The notes under the pieces: generated by a model
Told to the model about the DNA's origin: nothing
The model's input: the letters and a program-made list of their open reading frames with translations, nothing else
Database searches by the model: none
Translations under genes and position numbers: made by a program
In this document: positions 1 to 44,659 of the stretch, one piece after another
Numbering within the stretch: position 1 is the first letter of the stretch
How the letters are laid out: the number at the start of each line of letters is the position of its first letter
Assembly (NCBI RefSeq): GCF_026151205.1
Contig: NC_087083.1
Location: 8,119,460-8,183,459, forward strand
Source: Bolinopsis microptera
Lineage: Eukaryota > Ctenophora > Tentaculata > Lobata > Bolinopsidae
Direction: 5' to 3'
DNA length: 64,000 nucleotides

Positions 1-3000
1 TAGGAGGACTATAAGTGACCAACTCTGCCCAGCTGAGGTAATCTGTGCTCCACCGTGGCGAGAAACTGCCTGAATAGAAAAGGTAATTAAAACAATATAT
101 ACATTCAAAGATTCAATTATCAGCGCTTTTCCGTAGAGAAAATCGATTATAAGCGCTTATTTTTTAACCGCTTATAAGCGCTTTGTATGCGTTGATAAAT
201 GGTGTATTTTCGGAAAAAACGCCTAAAAAGCGCCTAAAAAGCGCTCAGTAAGCAATTATAAGCGACAACGAGAAAATTTCATTTGTGGCAACTTGCCTGA
301 ACTAAGTGGTGGTGCCCCATACTTTGATAACTCAGTAATTATTCGCTGTTGCCAGTTGTTTATTAGTTCTAGTGCTGCTTTTGAGAATTCTTGGTCACCT
401 TTTTCGGATTGTCGCCTCTGTAGTTTGGTTTGGAGTTACGTTGAGATTTTTATATTTGGTAATTAATTGTAAAATAATGCAAATTTATACTAATTTTACA
501 GCTGTAAATAATGCATCTATCATTTTGTTAAAATACACCATAAACTATAATATACGTGCAATGGTGGCCTGGCTTGCTCTTCACAATAGGTAGGTGCTCT
601 TTCTAAAAAGAATCTTAAAACTATCTCTCAGGGGAATCCCTGCTATATTTTAATACTTACAAATTAATTCTTTAATTCAATAATTAATTAATTACAATTA
701 ATAATTGTGACACATTTACTAACGTGAAAACGCCGCTTGAACTTATGTTGTCGATTGAGATTCGTTATTCTTTTCTCCAACAAATTTTTGATAAAACCAT
801 TCACATACTCTTTGCTGAGTCTATTTTCTGTATTTTTAAACTCCTCACTGTCCTGAAGGTTTTAATATTACCTTATATGGTAGTGTCCCTATGGTAACTA
901 TATATTACCTTATATGGTAGCTAAATTTCACCGAGACTAATTTGGATGCATTTATACCTCGTAGAAAGTTAATATACTGACATCCAATTTATACTTATTA
1001 TAGTGGGAAAAAATGGGGTTCAAAATTTGATTTAGAAAAATAACTGAGGTAGAAAAAGAAATCCATATAAATAAGAAACATTTTATACGAAACAGTTTTT
1101 TTAATTCACCCTATCAAAAGAGATGTAAAATGATTTGAGGTGTAAAATATCCTGATTAAAAAATAACCATGTATTTGAAATGTAAAATATCCTGATTAAA
1201 AACTAACCATGTATTTGAGATTTAAAATATCCTGAATTAAAAACTAACCATGTATTTAAGGTTACCTGGTTACCTGGTTACCTGGTTACCTGGTTACCTG
1301 GTTACCTGGTTACCTGGTTACCTGGTTACCTGGTTACCTGGTTACCTGGTTACCTGGTTACCTGGTTACCTGGTTACCTGGTTACCTGGTTACCTGGTTA
1401 CCTGGTTACCTGGTTACCTGGTTACCTGGTTACCTGGTTACCTGGTTACCTGGTTACCTGGTTACCTGGTTACCTGGTTACCTGGTTACCTGGTTACCTG
1501 GTTACCTGGTTACCTGGTTACCTGGTTACCTGGTTACCTGGTTACCTGGTTACCTGGTTACCTGGTTACCTGGTTACCTGGTTACCTGGTTACCTGGTTA
1601 CCTGGTTACCTGGTTACCTGGTTACCTGGTTACCTGGTTACCTGGTTAAAAACTAACCATGTATTTGTCAACAATCTTTAGCTTCTTCTCGTTAATATCT
1701 TCCTCCTTTACATTTTCCCACTCATTTGTATTCTTATATTCACATACTACATGCTCAGTTTTCTCCGCTTTTATACTATCAATCTGCAAATAAATTATAA
1801 TATATCTGTACATGACAGTAACACCCTGATTTACAATTTGTAGTTTGTGTGCAGGGGTTTGTGTCGGCAAATGACCTCACAGGAAGTTCGGTGACCATCT
1901 AGCGCACCGTTTCCACACCAAACAATTTTTATTTGAGAATACCTATTTCTGTAATCGTGCATTTCCTGGTTAAAGTGCATTTTTCAGAAAAGCACAATAT
2001 GTTTTGTTTTGAAGGCTATAAGTCAATCATTTCTTGTGATATCGAACTGAAATGTTACACGAAGTTTATTCATATCTTATTCAAGATGTGTGTAAAATTT
2101 TGATATATCTGAACAGGCTGCGTTTTTATAAAATTTGTTAAGTCAAAAAGTGGTAATTTTACTTTTCAGGCTTGTTTTGACCAAGTTCGTCAAGAAACAT
2201 CGGATTGTTTTGACAGTTGACATGAAATTGTTCACTGAATTTTGCCGCAGTTTTTGATGCCCTAAAAATGTGTTTATTCAACTGGAAAGTTGATCTTTTG
2301 GACATCAAAGCCAAACAACAAATTTAGGCATATTTTTCGGTTTCATATTTACAGATTTTTCTAACATTTCGATAGGAATGTGCTAAAGACTTTCGAAAGA
2401 GTGCAAAATTACCGAAACTAGCACATTTATATATGAGTTATGAATAATCAAACACCCTAAAATGCTTCCTTTTAAAGTTATGGTAGAAAATGTGATTTTT
2501 GTATCTGCAAACCCAAGCATGAATTTCGCCGCGGTTACACCACGCAAGATCAAATTTCCCTACAATGTAATTGTTGTATTGCATCCCAGAGTGCTAGTGG
2601 TGTTTGGCGCACGTTATAATCGTTTTTATCATATTAGCTGGCCAAGCTTGGTACAATCAGTGAATCCACTTTGAAGTGTCCAATTCCACAATCCTACATC
2701 AAGCGTCAAATCGACAACAAAGTCAACAGACTGAATCAGGAAACTTGGTTAACTGACGGTCCCAGACACACCAAACTGACACTCGGCCACAAGCACGCCA
2801 AAATCATCAAAAACCTCAACACTACACTCAGCAACAATAGACAAGATTACAGAACTGCAGTTCACCTCATCACGGGTCACTGCGGCTTAAACAAACACCT
2901 TCACACCATTTGCAAATCAAACACCAGTGCTTGTCCTATGTGCGGCGACGGAGAGGAAACTGTCTCACACTTCCTTGGACAGTGTCCGGCTATTGCCCAA

Positions 3001-5006
3001 ATTAGAGGTCAATATTTCCAGGACTACTACCTCTCTGTCAATGACATATTCGACAACCAACACATCACCACGATTGTCAATTTCGCAAACCGCACCAAAC
3101 GCTTAATTGTGCCGGAAGAGCTGGATCAGACCGGGGTGACTTAAAGTATTATCTCAAATGCTGTCTCGTCTCGTTTTACTTTTCCAAACCCACTGGGTTT
3201 GGAAAAGTAAAACGGTTTAACCCAGCTGGCATTTAAGCGTATCATTTTGACTCATATCACTTCTTACAGTTACACCATCCTCCACCATTCACTCTGATTT
3301 CACCGGCAACTTTCCCCAGGGTTGCCACACCCCAGAGGTAGGCAGAGCATCTCAATGCTATCCTCTCGTGGGCTATCTTGGCCCAGCCTCTCTTTTTTTT
3401 AAAAAGAAAAAAAAAAGGCGTGAACAAATTTAAAACTTTGACGCGTCACGTCGATTTGGGGTTTGGTTGTAGAACACTTCATATTTTTCGTGGTTTTGTT
3501 TTGTGTTAACAATGCGTACATCATGTCACGTCATATAATTATTGTTTCGCACGCAAACTTTATTGACTGTTATATAATATTCCGTCTCATCTTAGTTATT
3601 ATTTGAATCTAACATTAACTAATAAATTTTGATGCTAGATGGTCACTAAACTTCCTATGAAGCCATGAGGTCATTCGGGCTGGAAATTTTTGGTGTATGC
3701 CCACCAACTAAAGGTGCTGTGAAGTATTACTGTAATTAATTGATAAATTTCAGAATTGATGAAGATGTAGACCATCGAAAATATTTTTGTGTGATTAACT
3801 GCTTGTTTCATTTGTTGAGCTCGCTAGTGGAGGAAAAACAGAATTTTCACCTACCATTAGGTATCAACATTATAACTGTAGTACTATCTCAACTGACGTA
3901 TACCGACTCAAGGTTCCGTGAAAGTTGGGGAAATGTTAGCGTGATCTATAATTTACATAGTTACAATGCATTTTTCATGATTCGAACTGTACCACCGGAC
4001 ATAACCGGACTTAGTCGGACTGAACCGGACTTAGCCGGACTGAGCCGGACTTAGCCGGACTGAGCAAGACTTAGCCGGACTGAGCAAGACTTAGCCGGAC
4101 TGAGCAAGACTTAGCCGGACTGAGCCAGACTTAGCCGGACTGAGCCAGACTTAGCCGGACTGAGCCGGACTTAGCCGGACTGAGCCAGACTGAGCCGGAC
4201 TGAGTCAGACTTAGCCGGACTGAGCCAGACTTAGCCGGACTGAGCCAGACTTAGCCGGACTGAGCCAGACTTAGCCGGACTGAGCTGGACTTAGCCGGAC
4301 TGAGCCAGACTGAGCCGGACTGAGTCAGACTTAGCCGGACTGAGCCAGACTGAGCAAGACTTAGCCGGACTTAGCCGGACTGAGCCGGACTTAGCCGGAC
4401 TGAGTCAGACTTAGCCGGACTGAGCCGGACTTAGCCGGACTGAGTCAGACTTAGCCGGACTGAGCCAGACTGAGCAAGACTTAGCCGGACTGAGCCGGAC
4501 TTAGCCGGATTTAACTGAATTCAGCTGGACTTAACTGAATTCAGCTGGACTTAGCCAGACTTAGCCGAAATAAGCTAGAAGTTAATGACACAATAACAAT
4601 GGTTGAAAAAAGTAAAAAATCACCTTGTAACCCTTTTCTATACACTCCAACACTTCATCATTGGAGCTTTGACAGCTTTTCCAGGCTTTAGTTTTCTTCA
4701 CAGACTGGGGTAAAGAGCTCAGTACGCCGTGACAGGTCGGATCCTCCTGAATTAAACGGATTAAACGATTCAAAAGTTAAATTACAATGGTAATGGCTGA
4801 CCCAATATAAAAAGTAAATTTACCCAAAAGTATATACAAGAAAGAAAATTGGAAACACCATAATATAATAAACAAAAAATACTTCCCACAAATTTGTTGA
4901 ATGAGGTAAATAAAAAATAACTCTTCTAAAAGTGTACCTGGATATCCCCTGCTAGCACCACCTGATGGCTCCAGGATAAGAGCAACAAAACAGACACGGT
5001 CAGCAT
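1..5006 (-). CDS. Unidentified secreted protein gene, 3' end outside window
   Basis: I do not recognise the product. Exon 1 (4938-5006) starts with ATG and codes a 23-residue signal-peptide-like stretch (MLTVSVLLLLSWSHQVVLAG, then DIQ). Exon 2 (4624-4746) codes 41 residues with three cysteines (CHG, SCQ, ECI). Exon 3 (1658-1783) codes 42 charged residues with one cysteine. A probable fourth exon (1-69, starting AVSRHGGAQ) runs off the window. All junctions are phase 0 with AG acceptors; donors are GTACAC, GTGATT and GTTAGT. The large intron between exons 2 and 3 holds a 10/20 bp repeat array and a transposon carrying a LINE fragment. The exon 3 donor is copied several times downstream (see 1129-1657). 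That exons 2, 3 and 4 belong to one gene is inferred from strand, phase and order; exon 1 to exon 2 is the firmest link. Confidence 0.5.
1129..1657. repeat. Donor-derived repeats around an 8 bp array
   Basis: The core (about 1259-1647) is roughly 48 near-perfect copies of GGTTACCT. It is bracketed by copies of a longer motif, which on the minus strand reads AAATACATGGTTAGTTTTTAA. That motif is the 3' end of exon 3 of the secreted-protein gene (ending at 1658) plus its GTTAGT donor. Further imperfect copies lie at about 1165-1185, 1205-1225 and 1240-1260. The 8 bp expansion therefore sits between duplicated exon/donor junctions. Confidence 0.85.
1866..3690. mobile_element. Degenerate TIR transposon interrupted by a LINE fragment
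   Basis: The ends are imperfect inverted repeats: left about 1868-1905 (AATGACCTCA, then AGGAAGTT, then GTGACCATCTAGC) and the reverse complement at about 3638-3685. The interior at 2515-2580 and 3420-3515 matches, in the same order, the dispersed repeat at 51207-51515. A LINE 3' fragment separates the two halves. No transposase ORF is visible. It is a non-autonomous DNA element or relic. Confidence 0.5.
2650..3415 (+). mobile_element. 5'-truncated LINE (RNase H/zinc-knuckle 3' end)
   Basis: A 157-residue reading frame (2671-3144) carries the C-terminal region typical of I/Nimb/jockey-like non-LTR retrotransposons: a TGHCGLNKHLHTI helix followed by a CPMC-x7-HFLGQCP CCHC-type motif. About 270 bp of 3' UTR follows, ending in a T-rich/A-rich tail at 3390-3416. 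The reverse transcriptase part is absent, so this is a dead 5'-truncated copy. A short palindrome at 3181-3215 (TTTTACTTTTCCAAACCCA and its complement) lies just after the stop. It splits a DNA transposon relic (1866-3690), so it inserted later. Confidence 0.7.
3985..4570. repeat. 10/20 bp minisatellite (TTAGCCGGACTGAGCCAGAC)
   Basis: About 58 units of a 10 bp motif alternate between TTAGCCGGAC and GAGCC(A/G)GAC, forming a higher-order 20 bp repeat that degrades toward 4500-4570. It lies in the large intron of the secreted-protein gene, 55 bp beyond the exon 2 donor (4624). It is not obviously donor-derived. Open frames across it are repeat artefacts. Confidence 0.9.
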
Positions 5007-7019
5007 TTCAAATGGCGGGGGATGGGTCACTTTACATAGGTAACATAAGTAACATGGGTCACTTTACAAGCATTAACATGTTTGTTGCTGCTATAATTGA
5101 TTTTCTATCGGCTTGTTCTGAGAACGTTGAGATTCCTATTTGACAAATTAAGTCGTGAGGTATTGTTCCGCCATTTTGAAAATTAATGTTGATCTGACCA
5201 TTATAGCTTTATAGGTAGCACATACTGTTAAATCGATTTCATTGATCATGCAACTATTTTTAGTGTGCTAGCCGGGCTTTAAATCTGCAGAAGAATGTAA
5301 AAAAGATGAGAATAAATCTTAGGTTTTTAATTTTGGTCATCATAAAAATATATTTTGTTTGTTAATTTATGAAAATTGTAAATTTGAATTTTAAAAGAAT
5401 TTACTTTCATAAAATATTTTTACATTCAAAATAAAAAACGTATTAAAAAAATCGTTAAATGAATACAAAGTGTTACAAAAAATTTTATAAAAAACTTTAT
5501 GCTAACACGGCTCAAGCGGTACAAGCGGCTCGTCACAGTTTCATCAGGTTCCACTCTTAACATCAATCAAACCATATTAGGCTCCCACGTTTCACACTTC
5601 TCATTGGTCAGTACGATTCCCGCCATTTTCACTCCACACTAGATACATACCTACACACTTCACGTCATGCACCTGTTCACCGTTGTAGAACTCCATGCTT
5701 CTGTATCATGTGTAGTTTATTCAGTAGTAGTTTTAGGAATGTACAGTATTTACTACAAATGTTTGTCGTCGTATAAACTAATTTTGTTATGAATTTTGTT
5801 ATGACTTTTTTGTATCGAATTTTTGGATAAATTTGATTGATTAAAAATAAATAAATTTACACAAATTTTGCCTCAGATATATGTTTTTTACGTTTTGCAT
5901 TTTTAACACTTGTTTTTAGATCATGAATACGATGTAGTTACATTGAAACGTCGAGTAAACTCCTTTCCCTAATAAGAGCATTTTTACTTGTCGCAACAAC
6001 CGGGATAAAGATAATTTTACACGGAATACATATTATGTCTAACTTCTATGTTAATCCTACGATACATTATATATATTGCTTTGGAAAGTTGTACAGCACG
6101 GTTTTGTTATAATATATAAACATTTCCCTAGAGTTATCATATAGGTAAAAATTATTCCGTTAACTGTAAAGCAGAAAGTAAACGATTTCACAAAAGCTTT
6201 GAGAGAGAAAGAAAAAGCTGTATAAAAATGGAAAATGTACGTCCTAATAATAAGGACGTACTGCCTACCTGCCTAGGTCGGTCCAGATGAAATCTGGAAC
6301 GAGTTTCGTGTCAGCGCATGTCTCCATTTATCTCTATCACTCATGAGCAGACGTATCATGTTAAGTTGTCTAGCTCGATGAAATATAGATAAGCGGGTGC
6401 GTGGCAAAAAACTTTGCGAGTACCAAGGTATTGCTAGAGCCCACTAGCATCAGAAATTAGGTGTTTCATCCACATCTCTAGAAGTATTGTACCTGTGTAA
6501 TCAATTACTACTGGCTGATATTTGAGCTGAAAGTTAATTCTGGTCCTATCTGTACAACATGTTAACATTTTATCATGTGATATGATCCTGTATCTAGCCC
6601 GTTAGAACTCATAAATAAAAACTACTTAATTCTTTTACCTGCAAATATAGAAAATATTCCTCAAATGGCATAATCGCAGCTTAGTCACACTGTTATTTAT
6701 TAACGCATATCGGAGAGATGTGTACAATAATACGAACAGTATATTGTGCAGTTTAGACTAATGTAGGTTTAGGTGGAACAGGTGGGGTAGTGGCCGGGGG
6801 GGGGGGGGGGAGAGGGGGTATCTCTTTTGTTTAGACTCGCTATCTGTCGGACAGTACTATTAAACTACGTCAGTTGATCTGACGATATTGGTTTTTCTGT
6901 AGAGATGGGTGTATTTTTAGATAGCCTCTTTGAAGGCGAAGTCTTAAAGATGGAACAATCAAACACATTATATTATTAAAATGATGTGCTCAATATTACA
7001 ATTCAAAGTCACGTGTTCA
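5007..7019. other. Intergenic AT-rich DNA, no gene seen
   Basis: This separates the 5' end of the secreted-protein gene from the 3' end of the GPCR gene, both on the minus strand. I find no exon-like frame, RNA gene or long repeat. One G run of about 14 lies at 6797-6810. The region should hold the secreted gene's promoter and the GPCR 3' UTR, but I cannot assign elements. Confidence 0.5.
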
Positions 7020-8072
7020 CTATAAAGCTGTGTCCTGATTGGCTGTCGGGTTCCTGAAAGTTATCCCCTCCACCACACTAGTCGTCTCTATAGCTGGAAG
7101 ATTACCTGAGGATACTGGTACCAGCTGGTGTAATCCTGGTACTGGTGGTCGAACAGGATTAGAAGTAAATTTACCTCTTCTCATTCTACTGCCACAAAAT
7201 ACAATCTTCCTTGCAAGATCCTGAACGTACTTTCCAAATCTTCTGTTCGTTATTGTGTACAATATTGGGTTGCCACAGACATTAAGAAATATAAAGTGAA
7301 ATGCCATGAGGTCCATAGCAGGAGACACTTTAATTCCTTGGCCTTTGAGTAAAGTAACCACCGCAAACGGGGCAATACTACAGATGAAGAGACCAGATAA
7401 GAGTAAAGTGGTGATCAAACCTTTCAAGTTAACGGAACTGTTTGGGCTGTGTCTCTTCTTTTGTCGATAAGCCACCAAGAGTAAAATCAAGTTGAAAACT
7501 GTGATGAGGATAATGGGTACTATAGCCTGTAGGATGAGTGCAGTCCCCCATAAAGGGGCAGCATCCTGATTTGTATAAATTGTAGTGAGGCATTCAGCAC
7601 TCGCAGGTACAAACACAAAATTGGACTTGTAGCCTAAAGATATCGCTGGTCCAGCCATCGCGAAAATCCAGATCATTAAAATAGCTAGATGAATGGACCT
7701 CTTTGAAATTACATGGAATGGGGAAGCAATCATTCTGAGTCTGTAGGCTGATATTGCCAGGACAATGAGGCTGTTTGCACCGCCAGAGATGAACGGCAGA
7801 TGAGCGCTGATGAAGCAATAGATGTCACCCATAATGTACCTCCCTGCGAAGTAGGTGACAGTGATAGGTATCACCGCCACTATAGTGTATAGCATATCCG
7901 CCACTGCCAGGTTCCTTACCAGTACAATGGAGATCCGGTCTAGTTTTATGGCGTTATACCGGATAGATGAGTAGACGACGAGGCCGTTTCCAACCAGACC
8001 CATTATTACAACCAGCAGGCAGAATGTTGCCAGGGGAACCACTTGTGCTGTGCTCAGCGTCAACTCCAACAT
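7020..8072 (-). CDS. Class A (rhodopsin-like) GPCR, single exon
   Basis: A 350-residue intronless receptor with seven hydrophobic segments. TM1 has the GN motif (VGNGLVVY), TM2 has NLAVADML, and TM3 begins after a cysteine (YCFISAH) that can pair with the ECL2 cysteine (AECLTT). The end of TM3 reads SAYRLRM, so the acidic residue of D/E-R-Y is replaced by Ala while the Arg is kept. TM6 has a relaxed CSIAPF in place of CWxP. TM7 has GNPILY (NPxxY), followed by an amphipathic NRRFGKYV helix. The N-terminus is short, without a signal peptide, which suits a small-ligand or short-peptide receptor. The ligand cannot be told. The start is the first ATG before TM1. Confidence 0.9.
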   Translation of the reverse strand: MLELTLSTAQVVPLATFCLLVVIMGLVGNGLVVYSSIRYNAIKLDRISIVLVRNLAVADMLYTIVAVIPITVTYFAGRYIMGDIYCFISAHLPFISGGANSLIVLAISAYRLRMIASPFHVISKRSIHLAILMIWIFAMAGPAISLGYKSNFVFVPASAECLTTIYTNQDAAPLWGTALILQAIVPIILITVFNLILLLVAYRQKKRHSPNSSVNLKGLITTLLLSGLFICSIAPFAVVTLLKGQGIKVSPAMDLMAFHFIFLNVCGNPILYTITNRRFGKYVQDLARKIVFCGSRMRRGKFTSNPVRPPVPGLHQLVPVSSGNLPAIETTSVVEGITFRNPTANQDTAL

Positions 8073-8627
8073 TCCTCCTTATCTAATTATAATGATTTGT
8101 TCAAATTAGGCAATTTTAGACAAGATTTACTACAACAGCTTGAGAAAGAGTAACGAGCACTAAAAACAAATAATTGATATTCCGTGGATATGAAAATATC
8201 ACCATGTTCGTGTCCCTCGACGTGACGATAAAAATGATGCGAAGGACAAAGGACGAAGGTGCTAGCAGCAGCTGCAGCCGATGCTATTAAATACGGAGTG
8301 CTCAAGGCAATCGTACAAATACGAAAAAAAACATTTCTTGCCGATGGAGGATTAACTTGGGGCCATATGTCCGTGGGGTCCCTAAATTTCGGTAAAATTA
8401 ATATAGATAATACACTTTTATAGAAAATTGCCATAAATGTTTGCGCAGATGGTTCCATAAATCAGTAAAACTATCGCACTATCTATTAAAATTGAAGACA
8501 ACAACTCTCACTTGATAGTTGATGGGTAATTTGGATTCTGAACAAATAATCGATATAGCTCTGTAGTCGATGCATTACGGAAAATTTGAAAATGTTGAGT
8601 ATCGGCAGAAGACAACAACTATAACAA
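8073..8627. other. Region 5' of the GPCR gene
   Basis: This presumably includes the GPCR promoter or 5' UTR. I see no clear TATA box, conserved motif or exon. The short open frames here have no recognisable domain. Confidence 0.4.
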
Positions 8628-8859
8628 GGTCAGGTGATCAGGTGATCAGGTGATCAGGTGATCAGGTGATCAGGTGATCAGGTGATCAGGTGATCAGGTG
8701 ATCAGGTGATCAGGTGATCAGGTGATCAGGTGATCAGGTGATCAGGTGATCAGGTGATCAGGTGATCAGGTGATCAGGTGATCAGGTGATCAGGTGATCA
8801 GGTGATCAGGTGATCAGGTGATCAGGTGATCAGGTGATCAGGTGATCAGGTGATCAGGT
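8628..8859. repeat. 8 bp array (AGGTGATC)n
   Basis: About 29 almost perfect copies of AGGTGATC lie between the GPCR 5' region and the TRPM2 3' end. Each copy junction contains the palindrome TGATCA. No adjoining exon is visible, so I do not count it among the donor-anchored arrays. Confidence 0.95.
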
Positions 8860-9251
8860 TTTCTTCTGCTGCTGCTCAGCCTCCCCCGATTATGTCATGT
8901 TGGTAATCGCACTATATACTTATATAGTTCTAAAACTTCTAAAATTATTATACATCTGAATGTAGGTGAAAAACTTATAAATTTCCATTATCCATCTCAA
9001 ACACCATGAGTAGTGTGTGATAGACTGATAGAGTCTTTAATCCTATAGCACCATGAGTCGTTCGTAATGGAGTTTTTAACCCTATAGCTGAACGGTACGT
9101 ATCGCATCTCGTAATCCATTACGTGCCGTCTACAGCTGCAGTACGTGCCATCTAACTATAATGATGACTGTATCACGTACTCAGAAAGTGCCGTATAGGT
9201 TAAACAAAGACTCCATCTCATAATCAATTACGTGCCGTATATCTGGAGTCT

Positions 9252-42252
<33,001 letters not shown>

Positions 42253-42954
42253 GTTCCTCACAGGCCAGACATGAACAAGTAGTATGTTCCACACAAGTAC
42301 GCTACTCAATAAACTAGAAACTGTTATAATCCGTTAAGTGGGCAGTACACGAAAACGTGAATGGTTAATGGTTATAATATACAGCTTATAGTTTACAAGT
42401 TTATTATAAATCTTCCGTGGAACTAGATGTGCTCAGTTATTTTTTCCCTGGTCTGTTAAATGTACACAGGATATGTATAAATGTACACTAGATGTGTACC
42501 TATATATCCAGTGTACATTTAACACACCAGGGACAAGATATTCGATATATCTAACGAAACGGTTTAAGGACCAGAAAGTATTTTGTAAGTTAAACAAAAG
42601 GTTTTGGCCAACTTATAAAAAGTCTCGTGCAGATTGCAGATTGAACCAAAATATGTTATAATTGTACCGTGTAAAGTGTACCATGCTTTTTGGTGCACAT
42701 TCCGCAGTTGTTTGTGTTCAGAGATAGATAAACAACACATGTGTCAGCAAAGCTTCTGGGATATATCAGACGTGTGGATACAAAGCTTCTGGGATATATT
42801 ATAGTTGAATACACAAACATTTGTTTCTATGAGAAGGGTGAGCAAGAAATGTTTGGCACTCAAAGCGTAATAGTCTAATCCAGGTTTTTGAGGTTTATCT
42901 TGGTACTTTATCATGGTACTGTATTTGAACAAAACCCACCATTGGGTAGAGTGA

Positions 42955-43325
42955 ACCGCTGCCAGTGTCTCTTTTTCCTGAATCCCAAACAAAAGTAAAT
43001 TATATTAATATGAATGACCGTCCGTAAATGCAAAATGATACCGAGAATGAAATCGGTCGCCCCCTTCTTCCATTGGAATATTATATTAAGAAAAACTTCC
43101 CGAAGGCAGCTCTACTCGGCAATAATGATTCCATAAACATCAGCTAATTAGACACTAACTACCACCCTTATCCGGAAATGTGGCCTCGGCCACTTTATTC
43201 TGCTGATGCACAATGATTATACTTTAAAACAATTCATGATTGTTTGATTCTACGTCACGTCGGAATCGCAAGTAGGATAAATCAAAATAATCATTCAATT
43301 GTACTTTGCCTTAGCTATGCTACAA
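42955..43325. repeat. Direct repeat, second copy at 46105-46455
   Basis: About 350 bp (from CTGCCAGTGTCTCT to GTACTTTGCCTT) is almost identical to 46105-46455; the main differences are a short deletion near the left end and CGGAATCG against CGTAATCG. It is a recent duplication or two copies of one mobile element. Confidence 0.85.
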
Positions 43326-43519
43326 ATAATTAACTTGTGAATAAATATTATTCGTTACTTTTTATTCAATAATTTATTAAAATATTAAATTTATTCGAAT
43401 AGCTTACATGTAATAATGTAATATCCGGATTGAAACATTATCTATTAATCGCATAACGAATAGCGTACACTTGCACATGAGCCTATAAATACTATTTGTT
43501 ACGTCATTAAATTAACTCG

Positions 43520-43990
43520 TGTAACCCGTGCCTACGGCCGGGGGTGGGGGCCGGGACTTCACTATCGCAGTTAAATTTCAAAAGTATAAACGGTGCGAAG
43601 GTTTAAACGGTGTAAAAGCATGATCACTCGCTCAGTCAAAACCAACACGTATCCAATAGTAATACTTAATAGGCAATCTTGCAGCTCCTAGCTCTACTGC
43701 CAAATTACCTAATTATAAACCAATGCTGTAATTAGAGAATTAGGGGTCGAGCTGTAAATGGGGAGAGAGAGTGTGAGAGAGGGGAAAAAGTGAAACACTT
43801 TAGTGTCACATTTGGGGTACAAAACCATCAATTAAACCACTTACCACCGGCCGATTTATAAAAACTTTGCTTATTTGCTTCCTCATAGTTTTCTCGGCAC
43901 TATACCGAAAAGAACCAGTCCCTTAACTCTAACCGTTTTCTTGATAAAGCCGTTCGGAAATTACACGCGCACAGACGCACACACATTTTG
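43520..43990. repeat. Dispersed repeat copy (partner of 38618-38830)
   Basis: The inverted partner of 38618-38830 occupies 43770-43990. The part at 43525-43620 (CCTACGGCCGGG, GGACTTCACTAT) is inverted relative to 27420-27480. No ORF. Confidence 0.55.
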
Positions 43991-44271
43991 AGATTTTTAG
44001 TATAGATTCGAATAGCCTACACTTGCATTTGACTTATTGACATTGTTCGGCATCCTATTGTACTGCTACAAAGTCGTGTTTCAAACTGCATTCGATAATA
44101 CAGTCATGTCAATTGCTTGACTGCATGACCGATATGTTCGAAACGTTCGGGACACATGTGTAGAACACACTCAGGTGTACTAACTTAAGTATACAGGTTG
44201 GTTTAACCACTGAGTTTTACAAAAACAACCCACTTCGATGCAGTTATTGTTTTGTTCTAATTTTTCTATGA

Positions 44272-44420
44272 GTGCAGATCAATTAGGCACGAGTGTTGTT
44301 CAATTAGGCACGAGTGTTGTTCAATTAGGCACGAGTGTTGTTCAATTAGGCACGAGTGTTGGTCAATTAGGCACGAGTGTTGGTCAATTAGGCACGAGTC
44401 TTGGTCAATTAGGCAATTAG
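44272..44420. repeat. 21 bp x 7 array (CAATTAGGCACGAGTGTTGTT)
   Basis: Seven near-identical units, the later ones with TTGGT for TTGTT. They read as QLGTSVV in one frame, but no gene context supports translation. Confidence 0.9.
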
Positions 44421-44659
44421 TAATGATAATAGTTTTGCTCTGATCTTACTTTTATAAGTGCTTAGTGCTGGAGATTTTTTTTTCTGACTTGACAGCACAA
44501 ACATTGGTTACGATGTAGTATTAGACCTAATTCTACTGTTTTCATTTCAAATTCGTTGATGGCACTTACCCATGAGCAACATTTGCAACTTTTATCCAAC
44601 CTGAAAGAGCATTTGGGTAGTACACTGTAAATAAATAATAAGTTTGATCTGACAACCCA

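Noticed and set aside
8628..8859. CRISPR-like regular array
   Set aside because: No unique spacers; simple tandem repeats in a eukaryotic genome. The same holds for all other arrays here.
42744..42992. Possible piggyBac-like transposase fragment on the minus strand (MIKYQDKPQKPGLDYYALS)
   Set aside because: Resemblance to the piggyBac MxKYKGRxxxKQYxPxKP region is slight and short; no ends or TTAA duplication found.
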